Assembly: GCF_932526225.1 (NCBI RefSeq)
Contig: NC_064037.1
Span: 9,964,203 to 10,028,202, forward strand
Direction of reading: 5' to 3'
Length of the DNA: 64,000 nt
Source: Nematostella vectensis
Lineage: Eukaryota > Cnidaria > Anthozoa > Actiniaria > Edwardsiidae
Shown here: one piece after another, positions 44,001 to 57,700 of the stretch
Layout of the letters: the number at the start of each line of letters is the position of its first letter
Position numbering within the stretch: position 1 is the first letter of the stretch
Position numbers and translations under genes: made by a program
Notes under the pieces: model-generated
What the model saw: only the letters and a program-made list of their open reading frames with translations
Databases searched by the model: none
What the model was told of the DNA's origin: nothing

Positions 44001-45937
44001 TTATATAACGGACCTCCATTAAGCGGGAAACCTCCATCTGATATAATGCTCTGTTTTGGTTAATGTAACTTGCTCATAACAAATAATTCTTAATCGCATT
44101 GCCCCCAACTCTCCTTTGTAGATTGACGGGCAAGATGAGCCGCAAGAAGGACGAGGAGACTGGACTCAACTTGTTGATTGCAACCCTGAAACACTTGAAA
44201 GACCCCCGGATGAAACTGATTTTGCCAATCACCTTTTACAGCGGCATTGAGCAGGCTTTCATATTTGGGGACTTCACGGCGGTGAGTTATAAGAGCTAAG
44301 CGGTTTAAGGATGCGTGACAAGTTAGGTAGAGTGAGTAGTATTGCGTGACTGGTGTTGCGTGACTTTTGATGTAGTAACTTGGGTGGCGCAGCTAGCAGA
44401 GCGTCTTGCTGTATTGCCAGTGGCATGCATTCCTTTGTTCAGGGTTCGATTCCCAGTTCCTACGTGAGTTGAACTCATTTGTTCTTGCTCTTGCTTCAAA
44501 AGGTTTTCTCCGTGGTCTCCTCTTTTTTGCCCTTATGACCAGCGTTTTTTGTGTGATATAGTTTAGGCGTTGACCACTGGGTAGCCTGACTAAGTACTTA
44601 CATGTGCGTGACATGACCCTGACCTACGTTTATTGAATGATATGACCTTGACTTATGTTTATTGTTTGACACAACAATGACTTCACGTTTATTGCGTGAC
44701 ACGTTTCAGGCGTTTGTCACTAGGTCACCTGACTATGTGCGTGACATGACCATGGCCTAAGCTTATTGCATGATATGACTTTCGTTTATTGTGTGGCCCG
44801 TTTTAGGCGTTTGTCACGTGCTCTCTCGGTGTGCACCGTGTCGGCTTTGTCATGATTTGTTTCGGCGTGACGGACGCGGCGTTCTCCTTCATCCTGGGTC
44901 GCCTGACTAAGTACACTGGCCGTCTACCGATCTTCATTAGCGGCATGCTGGTCCACATGACTGCCATCATCACCATGCTAACCTGGCGCCCAGATGCCCA
45001 GCTCATCTGGGTGTATTACGTACTCGCGGCCTTGCAGGGGTTCTGTGACGCGGTCTGGCAGACTCAGATCAACGGTAAAGGCTTGTTCTTACTAGGACGC
45101 AAGCGCACGCGTAAGCCCAAACTGAAGCACAAGTGAGAATCGGTCAAGCGCAAGCGCAAGTCAATCAATCAGTTGCGTTCTCTTGCGCTTGCGTTCTTGT
45201 GAGAATCGGGAAAGTACGTGCGTTGCGCTTACGTCCAATTGAGAACCAACCTTAGCGAGACTGATATATTAGCAGACTGTTTGCAGACTTCGCCAGACAG
45301 ACAGTGCCAACTTTGAAGACTTCACCAGACAGACACAACACACTGTGCAGACCTCACCAGACAGACAGTGCCCACTTTGAAGACTTCGCCAGACAGACAG
45401 TGCCTACTTTGCAGACTTCGCCAGACAGACAGTGCCCACTTTGCAGACTTCACCAGACAGACAGTTCCCACTTTGCAGACTTCGCCAGACAGACACAAAA
45501 CACTATGCAGACTTCGCCAGACAGACATTTAGTGCGCACTGAGCAGACCCCACCAGAAAGACTTACTCAGAAAGATATCATGTTTGTCCATAACCTATGA
45601 CCTCAAATACGCTAACTACACAGTAATTGTTCCCCTAGCTCTGTACGGATGCTACTTTCCTGACAACCAGGAGCCCGCCTTCTCCAACTACCGTCTTTGG
45701 GAATCCCTCGGATTCGTGGTGGCGTTTGCCTACGCTTCTTTCATCTGCATCAACGTCAAGCTCTACATACTGCTGGCTGTGCTCCTGCTAGGCATGCTGG
45801 GATACTTGATATCGGAGCTCGTCCACCGTCGCATGGATCAAAGCTCATACGAAATGAACAAGGAATCGACAGAAATGGCGGCTGCCAATGCTGCCATCGA
45901 TGCCGAAGAGCTCCCGGAAAAAACGAAGAACGTTTAA
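41039..45937 (+). CDS. UNC93A: UNC93A-like multi-pass membrane protein, 7 exons
   Basis: UNC-93 proteins are major-facilitator-fold proteins. Nematode UNC-93 regulates a potassium channel and vertebrate UNC93B1 escorts Toll-like receptors; the role of UNC93A is poorly known. Exons: 41039-41257, 41624-41846, 42296-42490, 42997-43183, 44122-44281, 44807-45074, 45639-45937 (stop TAA), all in phase, giving 516 aa. A charged N-terminal extension of about 50 residues precedes helix 1 (NIFFISCGFLFLFTAFQSLQ). Family landmarks are AAPLWSSKCAYLTTTG, RYFGIFFLIFQSGQIWGNLI, the VYTMLSIYLATGVVAVLLII helix, CDAVWQTQIN, and FSNYRLWESLGFVVAF followed by NVKLYILLAVLLLG. The cytosolic tail is short and acidic/Ala-rich. 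UNC93A itself is about 457 aa, so the extra length is mostly N-terminal. Introns 2, 4, 5 and 6 carry tandem repeats. Confidence 0.9.
41290..41575 (+). repeat. (ATC/ACC)n trinucleotide microsatellite
   Basis: Imperfect CATCATCATCACCACCAT runs filling UNC93A intron 1. Confidence 0.9.
41847..42295 (+). repeat. UNC93A intron 2 built of exon 2 donor copies and exon 3 acceptor copies
   Basis: The 5' part (about 41852-41945) repeats the end of exon 2: it reads MVSYVLYTVANYYPPWYT and again ends CTTGTTCGTAAGCTCA, next to the true CTTGTTG|GTAAGCTCA. A third, more decayed copy follows. The 3' part (about 42025-42295) has five or six units containing ACCATCTCCTTATAAGGTAT. They resemble the true exon 3 acceptor CCATATAAG|GCATGTCT and share the preceding CATTGTTTCTTACACGCTT. 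Confidence 0.8.
43240..44035 (+). repeat. 33-bp minisatellite, about 24 units
   Basis: Units of TATATAACGGACCTCCATTT followed by AGTGGACAACCTT in UNC93A intron 4. The period is a multiple of three, hence the open frame 43396-43659 repeating NLYITDLHLVD. I see no match to exon 4 or 5 borders. Confidence 0.92.
44384..44465 (+). ncRNA. tRNA-like sequence, possible SINE head
   Basis: GGGTGGCGCAGCTAGCAGAG fits an A box region and AGGGTTCGATTCCC holds a perfect B box (GGTTCGATTCC). The spacing includes a long middle segment, and the acceptor stem does not close well, so a tRNA-derived SINE is more likely than a tRNA gene. Confidence 0.35.
44555..44806 (+). repeat. Copies of the UNC93A exon 6 acceptor and exon 6 fragments in intron 5
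   Basis: The true junction is GTTTTAG|GCGTTTGTCACGTG. Upstream copies are AGTTTAGGCGTTGACCAC (about 44561) and CGTTTCAGGCGTTTGTCACT (about 44703). Both are followed by CCTGACTA-type sequence also found inside exon 6 (CGCCTGACTAAGTAC at 44910). TATGACYTTGAC/CGTTTATTG words repeat between them. Confidence 0.7.
45280..45580 (+). repeat. 32-bp minisatellite (GCAGACTTCGCCAGACAGAC)
   Basis: About eight units in UNC93A intron 6. A faint resemblance to the end of exon 6 (GGCAGACTCAGATCAACG) exists but is too short to rely on. It is preceded by AAGCGCAAGC-type repeats (45095-45240). Confidence 0.85.
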
Positions 45938-48727
45938 GAGGCATGGTTAGCAGTTCCTTTGACACCCGAGGCTTAGAACAAGGGACCGATTTCACCTCCC
46001 TAATAGTTCTTGCGTCTCATCCCAATGGCGTCTCTTTCCTCTCCCCTCGCCCTAGGCCGCAGGTTTCCGAGAATGTCATGAGAATAGGTAGGATCGCGGC
46101 GTGTATAGCAATGTTTGGTTGATCTTCATATCCGCACCGAAAGATCAAGGATGCAGCGAGAGCCTACTGCACGATCCTTGTAATTCAATAGCAACCCTAA
46201 TTTGTAAGTTTTATAGCAACCCTTATTTGGTTTCATCGCTGAATTCGAGGTTTACACGATTAAGCTCCTGTCACCCCCCCCCCCTCCCCTAGAAATACTA
46301 GATCTTCCGTGTGTTGATATAAAAAAAACAATCTATCAATTAGAGTAGGCAAGTTTGCATTTCAGATGAGGGCTTTTGATCGAAGAAATGACAAATTAGG
46401 GTGTTAGTTTTTTTAATTTAATTTGTCTGTTTTTAGAATGCTATTTTCATTAACTTTACAAGAGGATGGTTTTTAACTACCTAGTAAAACCACGCATTAA
46501 TATTGTCAGTAGGGAAGGGTAATACTATCTTCTTTCCATAGAGCTATAGCAGAAATGAAAATTTGGAGATGATGCTATAATAATGTATATTTGGTTTAAG
46601 GTTAGCTATGTCTTTGATGATGAAAAAATAGAAGATAGGGGATGGGATCAGTAAACGTTATCAGCCACTGCCTTTTCGATAGCAAAAACTACGGAGGAGA
46701 GAAGACGTTTTTGCTTACACTAGTGTGAAATCACTCGAATATATGTGAAGCAAGCCGAATAGGAGATAGCATACCACTTTCCTCTTCTTTCGCTAGTGAA
46801 AGAGGCTTCGGTCTAACATATCTCCTACGAGCGTGGGTATGATTTTGGCGCGAAAATATTGTACAGTAAATATAAAGGGGATCACTATATAACCAACGAG
46901 ACGGCTTCAATATGACAAGGGCGGATACAAGAAAAATCTAGGGGGTGGATACAAGGGAAATCGTGGCCGGGCGGGGAAGGGGTGCTTTTGGCATTTATTC
47001 TATATCCACTGACACGCTTTACGGCGCCTGCAGCCCCCTTGTTGGCCACACCTTATTGTTTTCGACAATAATAGAAGACAAATTATGAGAAATCTGCCTG
47101 AAAATAAAGTACCATGCTTAGTTACCAAACTGAACCGAAACTATCAGAAAACTTTCGTAAATTAGTTGAGGGAAATGGATACATGCTCGGACTTGGTGCC
47201 TTAGGTGCGTGTAATCTAGATTTTGTATTTATTTGTTAGGAAACACAGCTCCCAATTCATTGTATTGTAATTATAGAAAATGTCGTCGTTTCAGTAAAAG
47301 GCTGCTCGAAATGCAGTAAAATGGTAAGATGGATAAGACATGTTAAGACAATAAAATATTTTAGTGAGAACCACTTCTATGTTCTTTACCCGCCTAGGTC
47401 CAGGCTTCTTACCCGGGTGTCTAATTGGACCTCCTGTGGTTAGAGTTTCCCGTTCTGTGGGTGAGATTGTCCCAGGCTTCAAGGTATCTAACGGTTCATC
47501 TCCAAAACAGGAAACCCGGAATAATGGCTGGGACTAGGCCTGTGCTTTACACGGCCGGGACAGGTTATCAGTTTTGTCCATTATATAATGGGTATAAGAA
47601 ATCTCAAATAAGCGAATACATTTTTAATTCGTTTATTTTTCACTCATGTCACCATGATTTCTGTACAGAGACAGGGTTATAGATCTCGTATGAATATTTT
47701 ACAACTCTGGCATTAATAAGCTCGTACATATCTATTTGAATTTCTCAACACCACAGAAAACTGAGTTACAAACTGAGAATATCGATAACTTAACAAGAGC
47801 CTGAAATATTTTATGAAGTCTTAGTGTTTCAACACTTAAGGATTTCAAAGACAATTCGGAAAGTGTGCGATGTTAGTAGACCTCTTTGTTATGCTCCTGT
47901 TTGCTCAGGGGACAAGGAACAGATTAAATACTTTCCAAGAGAATGCACAGTTTAATACTACGAAGAAGCTGTTAAATCCTAGCAAAACGAGCCTAGATAA
48001 TTGCAAGCCCTGTTTAATACCAAACGATGCCAATGATTATATACAGTGATATTTGATAATAATATTATTTTGTTTAAGCTAAAGCTATTTTATTGTGCAG
48101 CCACGAGTAGATTAGCACCTGGTGCATCGATCAACATCAAAGCTGGCAGCTGAAGGGTTTTGCGCGGAGAATGTGATAGATTTTCAGCGGGAAACTCATC
48201 AAGACAAATTTAACATGTTTGCGTCCTTGCATTCACAGTAACTGAGGAACAAAGTTTTGTGATCTTGTTTTTACATAACAAAACTCCTCCCGGTTCCCAA
48301 GTTCACCAGTAATTCAGCCAGTCCTTGCTTTGTCTACTTAAGCTTAATTAATTAATTCTAAAAACTTACAAAATTATTTAGTTATAATCAAATCGTCATT
48401 TTTCTCTTACGTATTTCCTTATTCTCTTCAATCTTAAATCATTTTGTGGGACATAATATCTATCGCGAAATACCATGTAATAATCTGTAATAATAATCTA
48501 TACAGAGGTACGACCTCTAGCTCCGCACTACGTCCATTTCTATATGCGGTATCACTGGGATAAAAACCTACCGTGTAGGTAGTTCCTAATGAAGATTACT
48601 TATTCACGCTGTTTTGAGACATTTTACTGACACAAACCTACCCATCCCAACCCCTTTAAAAACCTTCTACTTCCGATGCTAGTTGTAAGCACATTGCCGC
48701 TGCCATAGCCCTTCTCAGCTCGTGAGC
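45938..48727. other. Intergenic DNA between convergent UNC93A and INPP5K
   Basis: The genes are convergent, so this holds both 3' ends. I find no coding exon, transposon with both ends, or array. A C-rich run lies at 46273 and a GGGCGGATACAAG fragment (decayed hAT-like end) near 46919. AT-rich throughout. Confidence 0.5.
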
Positions 48728-51700
48728 TCATACGTTTTCCGTGGACTGCTCCGGCTGCTCTACTTGTACATCCACAGGGTCTTTGTCTTCATCGCGAGGC
48801 GGGAGAATCTATCCGGGAATAATAACGATCCAGGTTAGACACAGCGTGACCTGCGGCCTCTTTTCGTGATAGCCAATCGCGTGACATCCCCGCCCATGAT
48901 TGGTTCAATTTTTATGAAGATATTTACATGGGGTGAGAGGGGTTCTCCACCAATAATAATGGGCGGACGCTAGGATACTCGTGCGTATTTAATAGACTAT
49001 TCCAGCTATAAGCTTGCGGGCGCATTACAATAGAGACATTTAGCACGGCGTTTCGGAAACGTCAAACCTCTGGGTCTCACGTGACAAGACCTTGCGGTCA
49101 GGTTTGCAGTCTGCGGTCCGCGTTTTGACCTCACGAGTACCGTCTAGCGGTATGTGATTTACCTCAGCAGTTTTCCTCTCAAATTTTCTATGAGCTCACG
49201 TTTGAGACCACGAATTAGTGTTCTTAATCATTCGACTCTTGAAATAATCATTTCATTGACAATTTGCACAATTACTAATACTTTTGGCTCGGTTGAAGTC
49301 GAGCACATGTTTTTAATTTTTTCCGCCAAATGCCACATTTCCCGACAAATGTACTAAATTACGTTTTCACCAGTACGTCAAACCGCAAACCGGTAACGGC
49401 TAACCGCGGTTTGCCGTTTGCGGTTAATTCCGAAAATGCGATGCTAAATGTCTCTTATATAGAAACCTACCTCAACTACCTTTTTAAGGTTGCACCAAAC
49501 GAAACGCGCGTTGCAAGACGGTATTTGAGGTAGGTTTCCATGTCGAGTGCGCGCTGGAATGGCATATTTCGCTAATGTAAGAGATATCTCATCTGTGTGC
49601 GATAGTTACGGATTGACGGACTGTACTCACCTCGAATGCCTCGCTGACGGAGATGATTGCCTCCATCTTGTAACTATAGTACGCCATCACGTAGTGCCCA
49701 GGCTCCTCGGGCAGACAGTCGAAAAGCACCGCACAGCCATTCTCACCGTACTCGTCCCCATCCCCCACGGCCCACTCGTACATCTCGTAATCCCATATGT
49801 GGTGGAAACCAACCTGCAACGCAACGAGGTTAGCCAATCAGGAATGAGCTTCAATCCGATCAGCCAATGAGGTACAAGTTTCAAAACTGACAAGCCAATC
49901 ATGGACGTTATGATAAAAAAGCGAATCAGGTACGAGTTACGACACAATCAGCCAATCAATCAGGTACGAGTCATAATACAGTCAGCCAATCAGGTACAAT
50001 CTTCGATACAATCAGCAAATCAGGTATGAGTTACGATACAATCAGATAGTGAAGAACGGTGTAAAGAACGCCTCGAACGTTATCTTTTTATTAATAAAAC
50101 TTTTTCCTGATGAAACTCACTCTGTAAAGTCCTATCCAGTCCCAGCTATACGTCTTGTAGTTGCTGACGACGTACACACAGAGACCATCCTGCAAAACAG
50201 AGAGACATAATAAAGAGGGGAAGACATAAAAAAAAGCCATTTTTAAATGGGTTAAGTAAACTAGAATGTCTATGCTTTTGTTTTCTTTTGGCGTTCTATA
50301 AATATTTTTTAGTCTTTTGTTTTCATCACCATTTTTTATTCTGTTTTATGGTATACCTTATTATCATGAAAATTTTTCTCGCATCCCCTTCTCTTTACAT
50401 CAACACTCTGTTTGTCACCCTTTGTCTGAAGAATGGGTATTCCGTCTGTTTCACTCACCTCGTTCCCATACCACGGCATACTCATCAAATCCATCTTCCA
50501 GTCGATAGGATCCTCAACTTTCAGCGCAGAATCCTAAAAAAAAAATTAAATATCTATATTTAAATGGAACTACTGATCGAAAGCTTACTTGCAAAATGTT
50601 AATATATATAGCTTGTGACACCTAAGTGTGGACACAGACCTCTGGCTTAACGTCCTTATATGAGAACAAAGGTATTCGCAGTCCCTAATGCAGCGAGCTA
50701 GGGTTTTTTTTATCCCAAGTAGACCTAACCTGGGTTTCGAGCCATGGTCCTCTTTGTATAGACTAATATTTACAGCATTGCTCGTGATCCTTAGCTATCA
50801 CGGGTGTGATTGATGAACCAACACTATACATCTGAAGTAACTACATAACTCCTATAACTTAGTCTCTGACAATCTATTACCGGTAGGTCGAGACTGAGCA
50901 ATGCGCTGACTGGCCGATGGTCGCTTGTCATGTATTGGTCATGTGATTTGTAGGTAATGAGTTGTGCTGTGTCAGCTTTTTCTGGTTTTTCTCTCCACAA
51001 TACTCGATCTGTCCATGCTGGTTTGCGATACTTGCCGCTATCAACAGAAAAAAAAAACACATAAAATTTTGTTTTCTAAGCCTAATAAAGTAAAAAATAA
51101 ATAATTCATAAATACAAATGTGCTACTTGAAGAAAAATACAGAAAAAACATGCTATAAGGACAACTACATTACATCAAGGCAACATGTATTAAGGGCAGT
51201 GTAAAAAGTCCAGCCTACTATAAGGACAACTGTTTGTCCTTGCATGTACAAGAATTGTATCTATGTCCCCCCCCCCCCTTGTGTGAAACATGGCTACCCA
51301 CCTACATTTATCTGTATCCTAAAGGGTTGAACTAGGTTTGTATCTAAGTACCCAAGTACCCCCTCCCCACCCCTCTCTGTGGAGCATGGCTACCCACCTC
51401 TCTGTATCCTAGAGGCTTGTACTAGGTTTGTATCTAAGTACCCCCCCCACCCCTCTCCGTGGAGCATGGCTACCCAGCTCTCTGTATCCTAGAGGCTTGT
51501 ACTAGGTTTGTATATAAGTACCCCTCCCCACCCCTCTCCGTGGAGCATGGCTACCAAGCTCTCTGTATCCTAGAAGCTTGTACTAGGTTTGTATCTAAGT
51601 ACCCCCTCCCCACCCCTCTCCGTCGAGCATGGCTACCCGCCTCTCTGTATCCTAGAGGCTTGTACTAGGTTTGTATCTAAGTACCCCCCTCCCCACCCCT

Positions 51701-54700
51701 CTCCGTGGAGCATGGCTACCCGCCTCTCTGTATCCTAGAGGCTTGTACTAGGTTTGTATCTAAGTACCCCCTTCCCACCCACCTCGGTGGAGCATGGCTA
51801 CCCAGCTCTCTGTACCCTAGAGGCTTGTACTAGGTTTGTATAAAGGCATTCCCTCCCTCCTAGACTACCCACCTTTCTGTATCCCAGTCACTTGAACCAG
51901 GGTTGTACTTGTATGTTGGTTTGAAGACTAACGGGCCTTCCTTGAAGTCGATGAACGAGAGTTTTGCATCTTTGCTTTGTAATAACTACCAAAACATAAA
52001 AAATGTATTGTTATATCAGAAATAAAAAACCCGGATTTTCAAAGGCTGTGACATTACAGTGCAACATTCCTATTTAAAAGGGTCATGGCTTATTATGCTG
52101 TAAATGGTGTAGTGTCTTGTTCCTATAGTTATGGTAGCTATGGTGTAGTGTCTAATTATGGTTGCTATGGTGTACTGTCAATTATAGTTGCTATGGTGAT
52201 GTGTCTAGTTATGGTTATTATGGGCTAATAAGTGTTGAGTACATACATACCTGGTCGTGTTGCCATAGTGATGCATATTCCTGCCTGCTACAGGCTCCCT
52301 TGATGTTTTCAATCGATTCATTTATTCTAAAGTTAAAGTCCCCTGACCAAAAAATGTAACTAAAAGAGAAAAAAAGTAGGATAGTTTGCAAGTTCATGAA
52401 ATAACATAACAACAACTAGGTATGGAGAACTATTGCAGGTAAAGTATAATGCCTAAGGCAAATGCAGTTCTTTTCATGCGACATTCCAATGCAAATGGAC
52501 ACAAACCAACCAAGCCTATTGTTTCATGTTACTTCACATGTATTTGCATTTGGAAAAGTACAGGAAATAAAAGTGTATGTCCAAGGCCTCAGAGTTTTAG
52601 GTAACTCTTTCTATGGAAATTTTCTTGCAAGGCAACCATTATTCTATGAACAAATAACTACTTGCACTTACTCATGTTCAATGGCTTGGGCTGGAGTGCA
52701 GTTTGAGAAAGCTAGATAATCAACAACAGTTTGATATTCCTGAAAAAAAATACAACAATTAGCTTTTAATTTGTGCATTTTTGCCATATGCCACATGGCA
52801 AAAACCATGTGGCAAGAACCAGTGGCATGAAAGCATGGATGAGCTGGAGGTTAAGCCCGGCGCACACGTTGAGGAAAATTTCATGAGTGCATTTTGCTCA
52901 ATGCGAGGCCAGAAAATCACAGTTAAGCAGCTGAGAATTTTGCCTCAGTTGCTCGTGTGACGTAATTTTGTTTGATTGTCATCCGCACACTGTGGGTTTT
53001 TGGCCTCGCGAGGCAGTGAGCAAAGTGCATGCATGAAATTTTCCTCAATGTGTGTTCCCGCTTTTAGCCTTTAACCACCACCATTCAAAGTCTGAATCTT
53101 TAGTTTTTGTTTTCAAATGAAACAATATTTTATAAATCTCTAAGAGCTTAGCTCCAGGTTAAAGCATGGGCCATCAACACTCTTTATTTACTTAATCCAT
53201 TCACTCCTATAAAGCCCTGTTAACCTGGTTTCGTGTTAAGGCAACACAAAAAAACAGGATTGCATTTTGAGAGCTTTCTTCTGTTGGGGAGAGGGCTTGG
53301 GGTGGAAGACATGGGGAATTCTTGTTAAATAATTTCAAAGGTATACCTTACCGAGTTTCTGTATTCTGTGTACTCAGCATGTGCTGCGAAATGACTATTG
53401 ATGAAACAGAAAGATTGGTCATAAAGAGTAAACCGCAGTGACACTGCTCCCTTGGTGCCCTGAAAGAAAACGCAAAGAAAAAGAAACTTTTAACTTTAGA
53501 CAGAAGTCATGACAGAAAAACAAGACGTGATGCTTCAAATAAGCCCATTTCACATCGAATAAGAATTTATCTGAGTTCTTAGAAACTTATAGCAAACAAA
53601 ATATCAAGTGTAACTTTTTTTTAATTGATGCAGCTTTTCGTAAAGTGTCATTATAATTTGAGCTTTTCGTCCCTGAGCTGATACACAGGGCGGTGATGAT
53701 CAAGTAAAAATTATCTTTAAAAGCCTAAATCTGGTTATGTGCAGTTCGGCCTCACGTTATTTGCGCTTTAAAAATTAGTCTGTAATACAAGAAACCTATA
53801 GCCACTGAGAAAATTGTGTCTCTTCTCTCTATCTGGGATTAAGTGTTTTCCAGGTTTTTCCGTCATGTCTAGACAGAACCATAAAGTTAAAGTGGCTTTC
53901 TAATCCCCCCTAATAGGTCACAAGATCCATCTAAAACATTTTCAATCCATATACACACTGAAAATTAATAATTTTCTTAACCACCGACAAAGGTGTCTAC
54001 CAAAATTTAATTGACATTCACTAGTTAACCACATATCTCAACTCAATTAATGAGCAGGGCTGGGTTGGGACCCCCTGTCTATGCTTGGCTAAAGCATATT
54101 AATCATTGCACACAGGCTAATCTAGGGGAGAGGGAAAAAGAAACATGTATAAAGAAATATAAGGAGATCCATGAAGGAAAAAATAAATCTAGCCCCCTTT
54201 TGATGTAACACCTGGGAACAAACATGCTTTTACTGTAAGCCTCCTTAATGAGGAGGAGGAGGATAAAGAAAGAAGAACACTCACCAAAAGACCAAGGAAA
54301 GCAGTCTTGCAAAATGCCTGCCTGATCTCTCGTACGTGTGGCAGGTGACGAAGATGGACAGAAACTAGATGAACCATACCAAGCATTCGTATAGATCGAA
54401 GCTAAAACACAACTCTGTCTCAGTCAGTTATAATATAAAAAAATATTATAATTATACAAAACCTAACTTTTAGAACTACAAAACCAGGCTGGCCTTCAGC
54501 CCCCCCCCCCCCCTTCCAGGCTGAAATTCATCATATGTTTTCAGGCCCAATTGGATCCATGGTATCCATGACTTTGCAAGGGCCTCGCCTTTTGATTATC
54601 AATTATCACTAACATATATAAATCTCCCCCATGTTTCCCAGCAAATTCTTTGTCACAAAGAGCCCACCTTGACAAGCCCATATGCCCCAAGGTATGCTTG

Positions 54701-57700
54701 CAGCAACTTCACCCAAGAGTTCTCTTTGATGTATTCTATCAGTAGGGACTGTGGTTTGGCATCAACCTCTTGTAGACTACACAATTAAAATCACAAGAAT
54801 ATGTGAGCAAAGACAGGCATGGATAGAATGAGAGGCAGTTGTTGTATTGCTTGTGAAAGTGACCTGTCAATAATTTTAGGCACAGGTTCAGGTATCACTT
54901 CCTAGCAGTTTTTGTTTCAAATCGATCAATTGATTTAAGAAAAAAACAGCTACATGTAGAGACATTGAGGCAAACTTGAAAAGGGAAGGACTGCTAACAA
55001 AGACATTAAGATAACAATGGCAATTTCTAATTGTAATTACATGGCCTCTGACAGGATGCGGAAAAAATCTTTATATTTTGTAGAAATGCTGGGACAAACT
55101 TTGCGGACGATAATCAAAATTTCACAAAATTTTTTGGGGGTCTGGTGGGGTGGGGTGGGTGTTTTTTGGGGGGAGGGTGGGGTAAATTAAGCATCATTAT
55201 CTGACCATTTTTTAATTTACTTATAATACACCAATAATATTGAAATTCCATTGCTTTTTAATCAATCTATATGGTCTCCAATAAAGTCTACATTACAATA
55301 TTGTAATAAATTCGAGATATTACGGCAAAAATGAAGAGTTAGCTATTAAGTACCACAGAACAGCATATCTAATAATTACCCATCTACAAATGTTGGACTT
55401 ACAAATTGACAACGACCAGATATAAAAACAACTTTTTCCTCATTTATTAGTGTTTTCAACTAAAACAATTATCAGTAGTGAAAGAATGTATAGTTTTAAG
55501 GTATGTTTAGCTTCTATTTTCTCTTTAATTCTTTCAAAAGACCAAATTATAGTGCAAATTGACACAAAGAATATTCCAACTTCGGTTGCGTTAAATATTC
55601 CCATGAAAATTATAAGGAAATGATAATCAACAGAAATCGACAGAAACAGAAGCATGGCTAGAAACCAGTCTACGTCAGCTCATACTTGTAATGCCTGGTA
55701 GATTTTGTAGCTTATGAATTGAAAACACGTGAAATCATGATATAAGTATAAAAACAACTGCTTTTTTTCCCATTTCTGTGCGTTTTGAACTCAGGCTTCT
55801 TTTTTTTAACAGATTTTAATCTTGATATTAAGGAGAGACCGAAATTTGACATTGATAAGGATCTTGCTGTTAATCAATCAGATTGAATAAAGGCATATAC
55901 TGTATGTGCTTAAGATCCTAAAAAACTCATAGGAGAGTGTGTTCTATAAATACTTAGACAATAATGGGATTTCCCATTCTATGCTATGTAGCTTATGTCT
56001 GTTTGTCACTATTTCTAGAATATCCTCTCCATTGTTTAGGAGCACCAAATCTCTGTTATATTACACCTTACCCTACAGCCACTGACGTCAAACACATCCC
56101 TGTTATATATTACTTTTTACCCTACAGCCACTGACGTCAAACACATCCCTTTTATATATTACTTTTTACCCTACAGCCACTGACGTCAAACACATCCCTG
56201 TTATATATTACTTTTTACCCTACAGCCACTGACGTCAAACACATCCCTGTTATATATTACTTTTTACCCTACAGCCACTGACGTCAAACACATCCCTGTT
56301 ATGTATTACTTTTTACCCTACAGCCACTGACGTCAAACACATCCCTGTTATATATTACTTGTTGCCCTACAGCCACTGACGTCAAACACATCCCTGTTAT
56401 ATATTACTTTTTACCCTACAGCCACTGACGTCAAACAAATCCCTGTTATATATTACTTTTTACCCTACAGCAACTGACGTCAAACACATCCCTGTTATAT
56501 ATTACTTTTTACCCTACAGCCACTGACGTCAAACACATCCCTGTTATATATTACTTTTTACCCTACAGCCACTGACGTCAAACACATCCCTGTTATATAT
56601 TACTTTTTACCCTACAGCCACTGACGTCAAACACATCCCTTTTATATATTACTTTTTACCCTACAGCCACTGACGTCAAACACATCCCTTTTATATATTA
56701 CTTTTTACCCTACAGCCACTGACGTCAAACACATCCCTGTTATATATTACTTTTTACCCTACAGCCACTGACGTCAAACAAATCCCTGTTATATATTACT
56801 TTTTACCCTACAGCCACTGACGTCAAACACATCCCTGTTATATATTACTTTTTACCCTACAGCCACTGACGTCAAACAAATCCCTGTTATATATTACTTT
56901 TTACCCTACAGCCACTGACGTCAAACACATCCCTGTTATATATTACTTCTTACCCTTCAGCCACTGACGTCAAACAAATCCCTGTTATATATTACTTTTT
57001 ACCCTACAGCCACTGACGTCAAACACATCCCTGTTATATATTACTTTTTACCCTACAGCCACTGACGTCAAACACATCCCTGTTATATATTACTTTTTAC
57101 CCTACAGCCACTGACGTCAAACAAATCCCTGTTATATATTACTTTTTACCCTACAGCCACTGACGTCAAACACATCCCTGTTATATATTACTTTTTACCC
57201 TACAGCCACTGACGTCAAACAAATCCCTGTTATATATTACTTTTTACCCTACAGCCACTGACGTCAAACACATCCCTGTTATATATTACTTTTTACCCTA
57301 CAGCAACTGACGTCAAACACATCCCTGTTATATATTACTTTTTACCCTACAGCCACTGACGTCAAACACATCCCTGTTATATATTACTTTTTACCCTACA
57401 GCCACTGACGTCAAACACATCCCTGTTATATATTACTTTTTACCCTACAGCCACTGACGTCACATCCCTGTTATATATTACTTTTTACCCTACAGCCACT
57501 GACGTCAAACAAATCCTTGTTATATATTACTTTTTACCCTACAGCCACTGACGTCAAACACATCCCTGTTATATATTACTTTTTACCCTACAGCCACTGA
57601 CGTCAAACACATCCCTGTTATATATTACTTTTTACCCTACAGCCACTGACGTCAAACACATCCCTGTTATATATTACTTTTTACCCTACAGCCACTGACG

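Noticed and set aside
43240-44035. Repeat protein with 11-residue unit NLYITDLHLVD
   Set aside because: A 33-bp minisatellite in UNC93A intron 4; the frame ends inside the array and has no splice support.
44384-44465. Functional tRNA gene
   Set aside because: A and B boxes are present but the stems do not close and the middle is too long; kept only as a tRNA-like relic.
45280-45580. Array derived from the end of UNC93A exon 6
   Set aside because: Only GGCAGACT-length similarity; too short to claim.
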